Source: Vibrio lentus
Lineage (GTDB): Bacteria > Pseudomonadota > Gammaproteobacteria > Enterobacterales > Vibrionaceae
Length of the DNA: 64,000 nucleotides
NCBI RefSeq assembly: GCF_002875945.1
Contig: NZ_MCZK01000144.1
Location: forward strand, 184 to 64,183
Direction of reading: 5' to 3'
Below the pieces are notes generated by a model that was not told the origin of the DNA, ran no database searches, and was given only the letters and a program-made list of their open reading frames with translations. The position numbers were made by a program, and so were the translations under genes. This document shows, in pieces, positions 55,759 through 64,000 of this stretch. Position 1 is the first letter of the stretch. Every line of letters begins with the position of its first letter.

Positions 55759-56982
55759 TTACTGTACTTTCTTCAACACAAAGAAGTGATAATCAAAATC
55801 ACGCTTAGCAGAGCCTTCCGAAAGTTCGCTCTTAAGCCTGCTGTTATTGAAGAATTGTTTAATTTCATTGTCGCAATCTGCGAGCGCTTTTGAGTTCGGC
55901 ATCGTCGCTTTCAAAGACTCGACTTGCTTTTGTAAAGGCTGATAATAGGCAAGCCAGCCTGCATCGCTCAGCGTAAAGTCATCCAAAACTTGATAACCAG
56001 CCGCCTTTGCATGCTTGATGCGCTCAGCGACCGTGGTCATGTCTGGGTACTCTTTTTGCCAGAACGCTTTGATTGATTCGCTTGGACTGTCGGTGTTCCA
56101 CACCAAATCATTGACGACCAAGATGCCATCATCGGAAAGTAGCTTCCGCCACTGCTTTAACGCCTTCTGAACACCCATGATGTAAGCGCTGCCTTCCGAC
56201 CAGATTAAGTCGAACGACATAGTTTCAAACGGCAAATCCATCATGCTTGCGCACACGGTTTTAATATTGCTTTCTAAGCCAAATGCTTGCGCTTGCTGAG
56301 CCAGAATATCTAAACTCGGTTGATCATTGTCGACTGCAGTAATCTGCACATCGGGTTGATTTTCTTTGAGGGCTTTCGCCAGCACAGAGGTGGCAATACC
56401 TTTACCACAACCAATCTCAAGGACGTGTTTCGGTGTGTGAGGAACTTGTGCCAATGCCGCTAAAGTATCTTCAGCCGTTCCAGGCCCTAACCGTTCTAAT
56501 CCGTCAAAAATGACGCCAAAATCCGCCATGTATTGCTCATGTTCATTCATGTCTTTCGATAACCACTTTAATCGCAGAGCCTGCTTCTCATCAAAGCCCT
56601 GCTTAATTAACCAATCGAGGTGTGCATCTGGCGCAAGCTTGTCCATCGACTCATGCCACTCTTCTAAGCCACTTTCGCCTAACATTGCGGCTAATAGATC
56701 TCGTGAACGCTGCTTTTGTACTAGCTCTTCATCCAACTGCTTAAGGCGATTTTCCAACAAACTTCGTTCGACCTTTGCATCTAAACAGGCTTGGCACTCT
56801 TTGAGTGTTAATCCACCCGCTTGCAGTTGTTGTAACAACCGAACACGCTGCAGATCTTTTTCTGAATACAGACGATAACCATTACTCTGGCGTTGAGCTT
56901 CAATCAAACCTAGCTTGCCGTAATACAGCAATGTCGAGCGACTCAATCCAACTAACTCGGCCAGTTCAGAGATACGATACAT
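55759..56982 (-). CDS. MerR regulator fused to SAM methyltransferase
   Basis: This 407-residue fusion has an N-terminal MerR winged helix (ISELAELVGLSRSTLLYYGKLGLI, RLYSEKDLQRV, about 1-70). A coiled-coil dimer helix (about 75-105) and a C-terminal class I methyltransferase domain follow. Its motif I is VLEIGCGKGIATS (about 188-200), with TAVDNDQ and FDLIWSEGSAY. It may sense a small molecule by modifying or binding it. The GNAT gene follows directly. Confidence 0.88.
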   Translation of the reverse strand: MYRISELAELVGLSRSTLLYYGKLGLIEAQRQSNGYRLYSEKDLQRVRLLQQLQAGGLTLKECQACLDAKVERSLLENRLKQLDEELVQKQRSRDLLAAMLGESGLEEWHESMDKLAPDAHLDWLIKQGFDEKQALRLKWLSKDMNEHEQYMADFGVIFDGLERLGPGTAEDTLAALAQVPHTPKHVLEIGCGKGIATSVLAKALKENQPDVQITAVDNDQPSLDILAQQAQAFGLESNIKTVCASMMDLPFETMSFDLIWSEGSAYIMGVQKALKQWRKLLSDDGILVVNDLVWNTDSPSESIKAFWQKEYPDMTTVAERIKHAKAAGYQVLDDFTLSDAGWLAYYQPLQKQVESLKATMPNSKALADCDNEIKQFFNNSRLKSELSEGSAKRDFDYHFFVLKKVQ

Positions 56983-57046
56983 GCACTTCCCCCCTCATTT
57001 CGGTAGCAAAGATAAACTATGAAGTTGTAGTCAGGTCAACAGCCCA

Positions 57047-58033
57047 TTAAACATTTGTCTTATCTTGTCCTTGTTGAGCTTCAAATTGGTAAAGCTCTCT
57101 GAGCGTATCTTTTAACCATAGAACGATTGGGTTGTAGGCATTACGCTTGTGCCAAATCATGGTGAATGGGATCAGCAACTTATTGGCACTTTCTTCATCT
57201 AGAGGGATAGGTAAGCAGGTAAGATTGGGGTGAAGTTGTTCTACGTAACGTCGGCAGTAATTCGGCGCAACAGTAGTCATGGTGTGATTTGACTGGGCAG
57301 TCATAAATAACGATTGTTCGAAGCCCGCTAACGTCAATGCGATATTGCGGTCGAGCTGCAGGTCGGTTAGTACTTCATCCAGCGCCCATGTTTCACTTTT
57401 CTCCCACACAATATTGATATGAGGGTATTTAAGGAAAGCCTCAAGGTTCCACTCTTCTTGCAAGGCCGGATGGTCTTTTCTTAGATACACGACAGGCAAG
57501 TCGTGGAACAGAACCTCGAAGTCGATGAAATATGGCAGCGCGTCTAGGGATTCTTTCGAACGCGGGTGGCTTTCTCGCCCAGAAAACCCAATGTCCGATT
57601 CGCCGCGAACGATGGAATCGATCGAGTCATAATCCCAATTACGCATTTTGATTTTTGCATCTGGATAGCGTTGATACACGCTTTGCGTCAGCTCATTGAG
57701 CATGATTAGCGACAGAGGAGATTCAGCCTCGAGATTCAAGCGCAGATCTTTGGGCGCATCGTCGCCACGAGTCGTCAATATTTGGCTACCGATCTGCAAC
57801 CAATCTTGAAGATCTTTCACCATGCTCAGCGCAAGTGGTGTTGGCGTTAAACCTCTTGGTGTCTTTACAAATAGAGGATCATCGAACCAGTCTCGAAGTT
57901 TAGTCAGTGATTTGCTTACCGTTGAGGGCGTAACGTTGAGCTTTTTGGCAGCTTTGGAAACACTCTGCTCTTGCAACAGCAATTGCAGAGTGAATAACAG
58001 ATTCAGATCAAGACGGGCTAGTGGCTTCTTCAT
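57047..58033 (-). CDS. yidZ: LysR-family regulator YidZ homologue
   Basis: This roughly 328-residue LysR protein is close to E. coli YidZ over its length: [20 protein letters not shown] at the start, AAESPL-like [44 protein letters not shown] and [11 protein letters not shown]. The start is placed at the ATG at 58033. It overlaps the mdtL end by 26 bp, and in E. coli the two genes are also neighbours. YidZ has been linked to nitric oxide tolerance; its inducer is unknown. Confidence 0.87.
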   Translation of the reverse strand: MKKPLARLDLNLLFTLQLLLQEQSVSKAAKKLNVTPSTVSKSLTKLRDWFDDPLFVKTPRGLTPTPLALSMVKDLQDWLQIGSQILTTRGDDAPKDLRLNLEAESPLSLIMLNELTQSVYQRYPDAKIKMRNWDYDSIDSIVRGESDIGFSGRESHPRSKESLDALPYFIDFEVLFHDLPVVYLRKDHPALQEEWNLEAFLKYPHINIVWEKSETWALDEVLTDLQLDRNIALTLAGFEQSLFMTAQSNHTMTTVAPNYCRRYVEQLHPNLTCLPIPLDEESANKLLIPFTMIWHKRNAYNPIVLWLKDTLRELYQFEAQQGQDKTNV

Positions 58034-59219
58034 AATCACTTTTAACTTGGGAAGGACCTACCCATAGTATTAGAGCAATACTGATAACTCCACCAGCAGC
58101 TAATATAAATACCAACATATTCAATGCACTTAGCCCGATAACGCCCATCAACCAGATAAACAGTGCCGACGTACACACCTGAGAAACGCCCAGTATCGAA
58201 CTCGCGACGCCTGCTCGTTGTGAATAACAGCTCAATGCTTGGCTCATCGCAACACCAAAACCCAGTGAGAAACCGCCGCACACGAAAGCAAAACCTAACA
58301 ACGTGACGTAATGGCCTAAGCCGCCGCCAATCGACGCGAGCAACAAAATAGTGGCAATAACAAAGCACGCTTGTGAAGTCAGCATTAGGTTCTTTTGTTT
58401 AAACACATTCAAAGCAAACGGGGCTGAGAAAGACACCAACATACTCACCAACGCGGTTAAAGCCATGGTGTAAGAGTACTGACCTCGGTCGAAACCAAGC
58501 TCTGTCATGATCAGCATTGGAGACACATTCACGTAAGTCAAAATCGCCGTCACGCCTAAGCTGGTCATGATCACACGGCTGACAAACAACGGTTCTTTAA
58601 ACGTTTCGATTGAAGTTGATTGAGGTGTCTCAGATAAAGAAGCTTTCGTTATTATCGACTCTGTAACCTTAGGTTTAGTCTCTTTTAGCACGAGCACCGA
58701 CAACAAACACACCACCACTCCCATGCTCGCCATGGTCGTGAACAAACTCGGCCACGGGTAAACCGTCATGATTAAGTGGCCAATCACAGGCGCAAGCACG
58801 GGTACGATGCAGGTAATGCCATTCATCATCGACAACACCTTAGCGCGCTTTTGGTCGTCTAACACATCTCGCAAAATAGCGAATGCCACTACATAACATG
58901 AACCCGCACCAACACCTTGGAAAAAGCGTACCGCTAGAAACGGTTCCGCACTGGTGACGACTCCACCTAACATCGAAGAGATAGCAAAGACAATCGCACC
59001 GAAAATAGCGACTGGCTTTCTTCCTACACTGTCGGCAAATTTACCGGCGAACAACATGGTGGTTGCCATGCCCGCAAGATAGATGGAGAACGCGACATGA
59101 AGCTGCGCCTCAGAGGCATTTAAGTCCGCTGCAATTTGAGGTAAGCCAACCAGATACAAGTCAATCGCCGTTGGATACAAGAGAACAAGCGCAAAACTAC
59201 AAAACAGAAAACGATACAT
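58008..59219 (-). CDS. mdtL: Multidrug efflux MFS transporter MdtL homologue
   Basis: This 403-residue protein has 12 helices and matches E. coli MdtL from the first residues: [25 protein letters not shown], then the motif [30 protein letters not shown], and [21 protein letters not shown]. It belongs to the Bcr/CflA drug:H+ antiporters. It starts 84 bp after the MFS gene of the cell-wall operon, on the same strand. It could be part of that transcript. Confidence 0.9.
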   Translation of the reverse strand: MYRFLFCSFALVLLYPTAIDLYLVGLPQIAADLNASEAQLHVAFSIYLAGMATTMLFAGKFADSVGRKPVAIFGAIVFAISSMLGGVVTSAEPFLAVRFFQGVGAGSCYVVAFAILRDVLDDQKRAKVLSMMNGITCIVPVLAPVIGHLIMTVYPWPSLFTTMASMGVVVCLLSVLVLKETKPKVTESIITKASLSETPQSTSIETFKEPLFVSRVIMTSLGVTAILTYVNVSPMLIMTELGFDRGQYSYTMALTALVSMLVSFSAPFALNVFKQKNLMLTSQACFVIATILLLASIGGGLGHYVTLLGFAFVCGGFSLGFGVAMSQALSCYSQRAGVASSILGVSQVCTSALFIWLMGVIGLSALNMLVFILAAGGVISIALILWVGPSQVKSDYEEATSPS

Positions 59220-59303
59220 AAAACCCCCACATAATTGGTGTGAGGATAATAAGAGCGAAACGCTAAACTACCGAGTGGCTTCTGCGACAACGGATCTTTC
59301 CAT

Positions 59304-60533
59304 TTACGACAAACCCTCATGACTCTGGTTAGAAGCATCTCTGATTGAGGCGTACATCAAACAGCTAATAACACAAAGTCCACCCATTATTAGATAGCCC
59401 GTACTCATACCAAACAGCTTTACACTCATCCCAGAAATCAAGTAACAAAACAACCACCAGAAGTGTGTCAAAGAAAAATGAGCCGCAAAATAGGGAGCCG
59501 TATCTTCACCTTCACAAGTTTGGGTAATCAACAAGCCAGCTGAGGTTTGAATACAAGACATACCAACGCCCATCGCTAAACACATTAGGCCAAACCCTAT
59601 CCAACCCGGCGTAAAGCTCCCTAAGACAAAAGAAGCGCATATGGTAACTAACCCTATCCAGTGAAAATGCTGGGGAGAGTGACTCTCTAACCACTTTGGT
59701 AATCGTAGCGCCATAAGCATAGAGCCCAAGCCAACAACCATCATCGCTAATGCGGTTTGCGTTTCATCACCATGCAGTACTTCATGAACATAAATCACAG
59801 TGTTAACTAACACCATCGCAGATGCACTGGCGGCGGCCAAATAAGCAAACCACAAAGCTCTCAACTTAGGTTTTTTCAAATAATTGCGAAGCCCTTGCAC
59901 CGCACTAGGGCTCTCAGTTTTATTGACTGACTCTTTCACACGTTTCAGATTTGGTAGTGTGCACAGTAAGATCAAAACACCCGACAGAATAAAAGTGGCC
60001 GCATCCAACATAAACAACTGCCTAAAGCCAATTAAACTCAGTAATAAAGCCGTTAACATTGGGCTAAAAATCTGCTCAAGATCGTAAGCCATTCTGCTAA
60101 ACGATAGTGCTTTCGCGTATTGTGTTTTATCAACTAACACCAAAGGCAGAGTGGATTGAAACATCGGAGTAAACCCCGCAGAGCATGCATTGATAAGAAA
60201 CATCAGCACATAGACTTCCCACACGTCAGTGACAAACGGCAAGCAAACAAACAGTAGCGCCCTAATCAAATCGAGTGCAACCAGAGTCTGCCGTTTCGGC
60301 AGCTTATGAGCAATAGCACCAAATATCGGAGCTAATCCAATATACGCCAACATCTTTAAAGCAAAAGCGATACTCAGAACCATACCCGCTTCATCGCCAG
60401 ACAGTTCATAGGCAAGTAAAGCTAAGCAGACAGAGCTCATGCCAGTGCCGACCAAAGATATGATTTGTGCAGAGAGCAAGCGAACATAATCTCGATTGCG
60501 CCACATAGACGTATTGCTCATTTCCGCGATCAT
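59304..60533 (-). CDS. MFS exporter in the cell-wall enzyme operon
   Basis: This 409-residue protein has about 12 helices and the MFS_3-type start FRNRDYVRLL-like MWRNRDYVRLLSAQIISLVGTGM. A motif APIFGAIAHKLPKRQTLVALD (between helices 2 and 3) follows. This branch includes exporters of siderophores and antibiotics. The start overlaps the carboxypeptidase gene stop by 4 bp (ATGA), so it is translationally coupled. Export of a cell-wall-related metabolite or peptide is inferred only from its partners. Confidence 0.8.
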   Translation of the reverse strand: MIAEMSNTSMWRNRDYVRLLSAQIISLVGTGMSSVCLALLAYELSGDEAGMVLSIAFALKMLAYIGLAPIFGAIAHKLPKRQTLVALDLIRALLFVCLPFVTDVWEVYVLMFLINACSAGFTPMFQSTLPLVLVDKTQYAKALSFSRMAYDLEQIFSPMLTALLLSLIGFRQLFMLDAATFILSGVLILLCTLPNLKRVKESVNKTESPSAVQGLRNYLKKPKLRALWFAYLAAASASAMVLVNTVIYVHEVLHGDETQTALAMMVVGLGSMLMALRLPKWLESHSPQHFHWIGLVTICASFVLGSFTPGWIGFGLMCLAMGVGMSCIQTSAGLLITQTCEGEDTAPYFAAHFSLTHFWWLFCYLISGMSVKLFGMSTGYLIMGGLCVISCLMYASIRDASNQSHEGLS

Positions 60534-61801
60534 TCTTTCACCTCAATCCGCCCGATCAAGTCCGAGAATAACCCACGCAACCACAGCTTTACGCTATCCC
60601 ACAGTCGCACTACCCAAGAGCCTTTTTCTACAGATTGCTCCGCTACTAAAATGTAACTTGCCACCTGATTGCCGTTACTTTCCCATACGACTTTTCCAAC
60701 TTCGGCCCCCTGCTTAACTGGCGCAACCAACGGCTCAATCAATACAACCGATTTTTGCAGAGAATCGACTGTTCCTCTCGGCATTGTTAAATACGCATCT
60801 TCGGCTACCTTGGCGTTAACTTGTTCAGCTCCTCCCTTCCAAACTCGCACCTGAGACTCGATTTGATTCTCTTCCATCACTTGTTTGGTATCGTAGAAAC
60901 GAAATCCATAACTCAATAAATTCTTTGAAGCCGTGGTTCGGGCTTGAGGACTATTGGTACCCATAACAACTGATATCAAACGCATTTTACCTTCTGTAGC
61001 AGAGCTGACTAAGCTATAGCCAGCATCTTCGGTATAACCCGTTTTTCCACCATCGACGTTGATAGACTTGTCCCAAAGCAGTTTATTTCGATTATATTGA
61101 GTAATCTTATTCCATTTAAACAAGCGCTCTTCATACAAAGCATAAACGTCTGGTACATCCTTAATAATCGACTTCATCAAAATTGCCATATCAAGCGGAG
61201 AAGTTTGAATTCCTTCACCGTCCAAGCCATGCGCATTCACAAAGTTAGTATCTTGCAGCCCGAGAGAACTCGCCCAACCATTCATTAGGCTAACAAAAGC
61301 TTGCTCACTACCCGCGATATATTCAGCCAAAGCAACAGAAGCATCATTTCCCGACTGAACGATCACGCCTTTCATAAGGTTAGAGATTGAAATCTCATCT
61401 CCAGGTTGAATAAACATCTTGGATGAATCTGAGAATTTGGCCGACCAAGCATTTTCACTGATCGAGACTGTATCCTCCCAGGTCAATCTACCGGCCTTAA
61501 TTTCTTGCCCGATGACGTAAGCTGTCATCAATTTAGTTAAACTTGCAGGAGCTAAAATCGCACGTGAGTTTTGCTCAGCAATGATGGCGCCAGATTGAAA
61601 ATCCATTAATACGTAACCTTTGGCGGGCAAGTCTGGTGGGTTAGGCGTTACCACCGCGAAGCTTGGGCTACTGACGCTTCCTAAAATAAAGCCTAACAAT
61701 ACGAATAGCCGGATATTCTTAATCAACGCTTTTAAACAAGTAGATGATTGCAAAGTAAGTAGGAATACACTTAGTCGATTCGACAATAACGCACGATTCA
61801 T
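60530..61801 (-). CDS. PBP5-like D-alanyl-D-alanine carboxypeptidase
   Basis: This 423-residue protein resembles DacA/PBP5. The serine-acylating motif is SLTK (87-90), the second SGN (150-152) and the third KTG (253-255). It has a hydrophobic signal segment (about 31-49) after an unusually long N-region. The C-terminal beta domain and amphipathic helix (WVVRLWDSVKLWLRGLF) anchor it to the membrane. It removes terminal D-Ala from pentapeptide stems. It is probably a second copy, since it sits in a MurE-like operon rather than beside rlpA/lipB. It overlaps both neighbours by 4 bp. Confidence 0.87.
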   Translation of the reverse strand: MNRALLSNRLSVFLLTLQSSTCLKALIKNIRLFVLLGFILGSVSSPSFAVVTPNPPDLPAKGYVLMDFQSGAIIAEQNSRAILAPASLTKLMTAYVIGQEIKAGRLTWEDTVSISENAWSAKFSDSSKMFIQPGDEISISNLMKGVIVQSGNDASVALAEYIAGSEQAFVSLMNGWASSLGLQDTNFVNAHGLDGEGIQTSPLDMAILMKSIIKDVPDVYALYEERLFKWNKITQYNRNKLLWDKSINVDGGKTGYTEDAGYSLVSSATEGKMRLISVVMGTNSPQARTTASKNLLSYGFRFYDTKQVMEENQIESQVRVWKGGAEQVNAKVAEDAYLTMPRGTVDSLQKSVVLIEPLVAPVKQGAEVGKVVWESNGNQVASYILVAEQSVEKGSWVVRLWDSVKLWLRGLFSDLIGRIEVKE

Positions 61802-63234
61802 GACTCTTCCTCCAGCGTCAGTACAGCAATATCGCCAATATAGCTCTGACGACCAACTTGATTGGTCGTAATGTACTGGTGGGTTTCCGATCCTTTACCG
61901 CAAACCAAGATAAGATCGCCACTTCGACTCAATTGCTTAGCGACCTGAATTGCCTCATAACGATCACTAATTTCATAGCAAAGTGCGTCGTTTACTTGTG
62001 AGGTTAATGCTCTGAAAATGTCCTCTTGCATTTCACCTAATGGGTTGTCCGAAGTAAAAATGACAACATCAGAATGGTTAGCACATAACTTCCCGATATC
62101 CGCTGCATCACGAATTCGATCACCTGTCACGCCAACGACAGTGATAACTCGCTTAGCCAATTGAGAATGGATGCCTCGATAGAGAGCCGTGAGGCCATCA
62201 TGGTTATGGGCGTAATCAACGAGAGCCACAGCACCATTATTTAGCGAGAGATATTTTGAACGCCCATCAGGGGCAACAACGCTATTCAACGCGTCCGCGA
62301 TATTCGACAACGACCACTTTAATGCCAAAAGGGTTGTCGCCATTGCTAGGGTGTTCTCGACATTAAACTGAAAGGGAAGTTGGCTAGAAACAGACTTTTT
62401 GCTACCTTGATGATTGAGAATAAAGGTAGCGCCAAATTTCTCAACCTTAAGCTGTTCGACATAGAGATCCGCTTTAGGGTTATGCATTGAGAAAGTCAGT
62501 ACATTCACTCGACTACTTGCTCGTTCAATCGCGACATTGGCGTGTGCATCATCGAGGTTGATCACCGCAAAGCCATTGGGTTGAATACGATCTAAAATCT
62601 GAAGCTTCGCTTGAACATAACCATCCATCGTCCTGTGATAGTCAAGGTGGTCACGACCAATGTTGGTGATCACTCCAACGGAGAGCGGTACAAACCCAGC
62701 TCTGTCTTGAACTAATGCATGACTACTCAGTTCCATGACATTGTCAGTAACCTGCGCTTCAGCCATATCCTTGAATAAGTTTAACAATGTGACCCCGTCT
62801 GGCGTGGTATTACTCAACTCTTGTTTTTTGCCCGCAAACTCCACACCGAGCGTCCCAATATAGGCGCTCTGTTGCTTGTTCTTAAGAATCTGATTCAAAC
62901 CATGTGCGACGGTCGTTTTTCCATTGGTCCCCGTAATACCGATATGATTGATCTTCTTATGCGGGTATTCATAGAAAGCTTTAATAAGTAGCAGGCTTTG
63001 ATAATGACTTCCGGTTATTAATACAGGCACAGACGCTGAAACGGGTTTTGTTGCAATGATTGCAACCGCACCATTCGCAACTGCACTTTCAATATATCGA
63101 TGGCTGTCATGAGCAGTCCCTTCACGACAAACGAATACATCCTGAGGCTCAATGTCCTCACTATTTGTTGAGAAGCGCCTAATCGACAGCGTGCTCAGTT
63201 GTTTTAAGAAGCCTTTCAATTTGTCACTCAACAT
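61798..63234 (-). CDS. MurE-like Mur ligase with altered specificity motif
   Basis: This 478-residue Mur ligase has GTNGKTT (102-108), NTTPD (142-146), ELSSHAL (168-174), the NIGRDHLDYH block (191-200), the likely carbamylated Lys210, and DYAHNHDG (340-347). The N-terminal UDP-binding domain is present but NSE replaces the usual DSR. The mDAP-binding DNPR motif reads DNPL (396-399), and GKGHE reads GKGSE. It is more likely a specialised paralogue than the essential MurE, which lies in the dcw cluster. The start at 63234 follows AAGGGA. Confidence 0.82.
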   Translation of the reverse strand: MLSDKLKGFLKQLSTLSIRRFSTNSEDIEPQDVFVCREGTAHDSHRYIESAVANGAVAIIATKPVSASVPVLITGSHYQSLLLIKAFYEYPHKKINHIGITGTNGKTTVAHGLNQILKNKQQSAYIGTLGVEFAGKKQELSNTTPDGVTLLNLFKDMAEAQVTDNVMELSSHALVQDRAGFVPLSVGVITNIGRDHLDYHRTMDGYVQAKLQILDRIQPNGFAVINLDDAHANVAIERASSRVNVLTFSMHNPKADLYVEQLKVEKFGATFILNHQGSKKSVSSQLPFQFNVENTLAMATTLLALKWSLSNIADALNSVVAPDGRSKYLSLNNGAVALVDYAHNHDGLTALYRGIHSQLAKRVITVVGVTGDRIRDAADIGKLCANHSDVVIFTSDNPLGEMQEDIFRALTSQVNDALCYEISDRYEAIQVAKQLSRSGDLILVCGKGSETHQYITTNQVGRQSYIGDIAVLTLEEES

Positions 63235-63295
63235 CCACTTGTCCCTTATTTGGCTAGGATTTCTTGCTTGAGTTGAGTATATTTTGCTAATCACC

Positions 63296-63310
63296 ATCGA
63301 TAAAATTGAA
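63296..63310. promoter_or_regulatory. LysR half site ATC-N9-GAA
   Basis: ATC-N9-GAA is a one-mismatch NodD-box-type site. It starts 31 bp, three helical turns, from the better site at 63327. Confidence 0.45.
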
Positions 63311-63326
63311 CAAATCAATCCAACTT

Positions 63327-63341
63327 ATCAGCGAAATTGAT
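63327..63341. promoter_or_regulatory. LysR site ATC-N9-GAT
   Basis: ATC-N9-GAT lies within the inverted repeat TTATCA-N7-TGATAA (63325-63343), in the divergent gap between the LysR gene and the Mur ligase operon. Confidence 0.6.
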
Positions 63342-63386
63342 AACCTAGATTCTTTTTTGTTATTTCTACCAAATGCGAGGATTGCT

Positions 63387-64000
63387 GTGAAAGATCTTAA
63401 TTGGCGTGGAATCGACCTCAACCTACTGTTAACTTTCGATGCTCTTTTTCGTTTAAAAAGTGTTTCGACAGCCTCAAAAGAGTTGCACTTGGGACAACCT
63501 GCCACCAGCTATAACCTAAAACGACTTCGAGAGTTATTAGATGACCCGCTGTTTGAAAGGCAAGGTAATAAGATGCTGCCAACCATGAGAGCACATGAAG
63601 TCGCCCCCAAGGTTCAACAAATTTTGGCGATTTTTACGCAAGATGTTTTACCTGCTGAGCAATTTGAGCCAGAAAACTACACAGGTCAGTTCGTCATTGG
63701 CATCAGTGATTATGCAGAGCAGATCTTTGGTCCGGACATTTTCGACACTCTTCAGCAACTTGCACCTCTTAGCAAAGTTCTGCTCAAACCGGTCGATAGC
63801 GCAAATTGTGTGACCTTACTTGAAGACCAAGATACTGACTTGTGCATTGGCGTATTTCAGGAATTGCCAAGCCATTTAAATACCACTTTCCTTTACCGAG
63901 AAAAACATCTGTGCACCTTTGATAACAAGGTATTGAAAACCATCCTCCCGATACCACTCGAGACTTATTTAAAAACGCCACAAATGATTATTACGGCTAA
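63387..64000 (+). CDS. LysR-family regulator, cut by window end
   Basis: At least 204 residues are present; the gene runs off the right edge. It begins at a GTG with GAGG eight bases upstream, giving MKDLNWRGIDLNLLLTFDAL. The helix-turn-helix has SVSTASKELHLGQPATSYNLKRLRELL. The effector domain begins near GQFVIGISDYAEQI. This branch is NodD/LeuO-like. It is divergent from the MurE-like operon and probably regulates it. No stop is visible before position 64000. Confidence 0.87.
   Translation, partial: MKDLNWRGIDLNLLLTFDALFRLKSVSTASKELHLGQPATSYNLKRLRELLDDPLFERQGNKMLPTMRAHEVAPKVQQILAIFTQDVLPAEQFEPENYTGQFVIGISDYAEQIFGPDIFDTLQQLAPLSKVLLKPVDSANCVTLLEDQDTDLCIGVFQELPSHLNTTFLYREKHLCTFDNKVLKTILPIPLETYLKTPQMIITA

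Noticed and set aside
63387..64000. AmpR as the identity of the LysR next to the cell-wall enzymes
   Set aside because: The N-terminal sequence is of a NodD/LeuO-like type, not AmpR. No beta-lactamase gene is adjacent in the window.

Overview
The window looks like chromosomal DNA of a marine Vibrio, probably near the Splendidus clade. The evidence is family content only: a TrmY-like methyltransferase, DUF3010, DUF3012, DUF3087 and DUF3316 proteins, an OmpW porin, a DgcN/DgcA D-glutamate locus, two chemoreceptors, many LysR regulators, and a rRNA leader with tandem P1/P2 promoters. No prophage, transposase, integron, CRISPR array or tRNA gene was recognised.

Layout. 1-320: promoters and leader of an rRNA operon that leaves the window on the left, minus strand. 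422-3340: DUF3087 membrane protein, TrmY-like enzyme and an orphan DUF2235/Tle-like serine hydrolase. 3389-5684: metal-type permease facing an arsR-sigZ pair, with three copies of one operator between them. 5760-12093: transporters, a YjbR-type protein, PgpB-like phosphatase, then FMN riboswitch, a 160-bp near-palindromic repeat and ribB. 12362-19153: a block of oxidoreductases, a double cupin and LysR/HxlR regulators. 19191-27269: lipoprotein beta-propeller, OmpW, GlgC, a YfcC-type carrier, a ribosome hibernation factor and a 51-residue DUF3012 lipoprotein.

27350-36045 looks like one regulon: PhnD-C-E-E type importer, secreted glycerophosphodiester phosphodiesterase, and a sensor kinase with a sigma-54 activator. 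A -24/-12 sigma-54 promoter lies in front of both phnD and the phosphodiesterase gene. 36488-39536 carries LysR-dgcN-dgcA for D-glutamate use. 39620-50352 is mixed housekeeping and signalling (SGNH hydrolase, SpoU methyltransferase, EndoIII-like glycosylase, chemoreceptors, MocR/EamA pair). 50472-54333 is a LacI-NhaC-MalY module with a clear LacI-type palindrome. 54367-56982 holds an AhpD-like protein with two TetR-type palindromes and a MerR-methyltransferase fusion beside a GNAT enzyme.

The right end (57047-64000) is the most unusual part. A second-copy-type MurE ligase with an altered amino-acid specificity motif, a PBP5-like D,D-carboxypeptidase and an MFS exporter are joined by 4-bp overlaps. 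They are followed by mdtL and yidZ homologues on the same strand. A LysR gene is divergent from the operon, with two NodD-box-like half sites in the gap. This may be an inducible cell-wall modification, self-protection or muropeptide-related export system. That reading is inference; the gene order, overlaps and motifs are visible.
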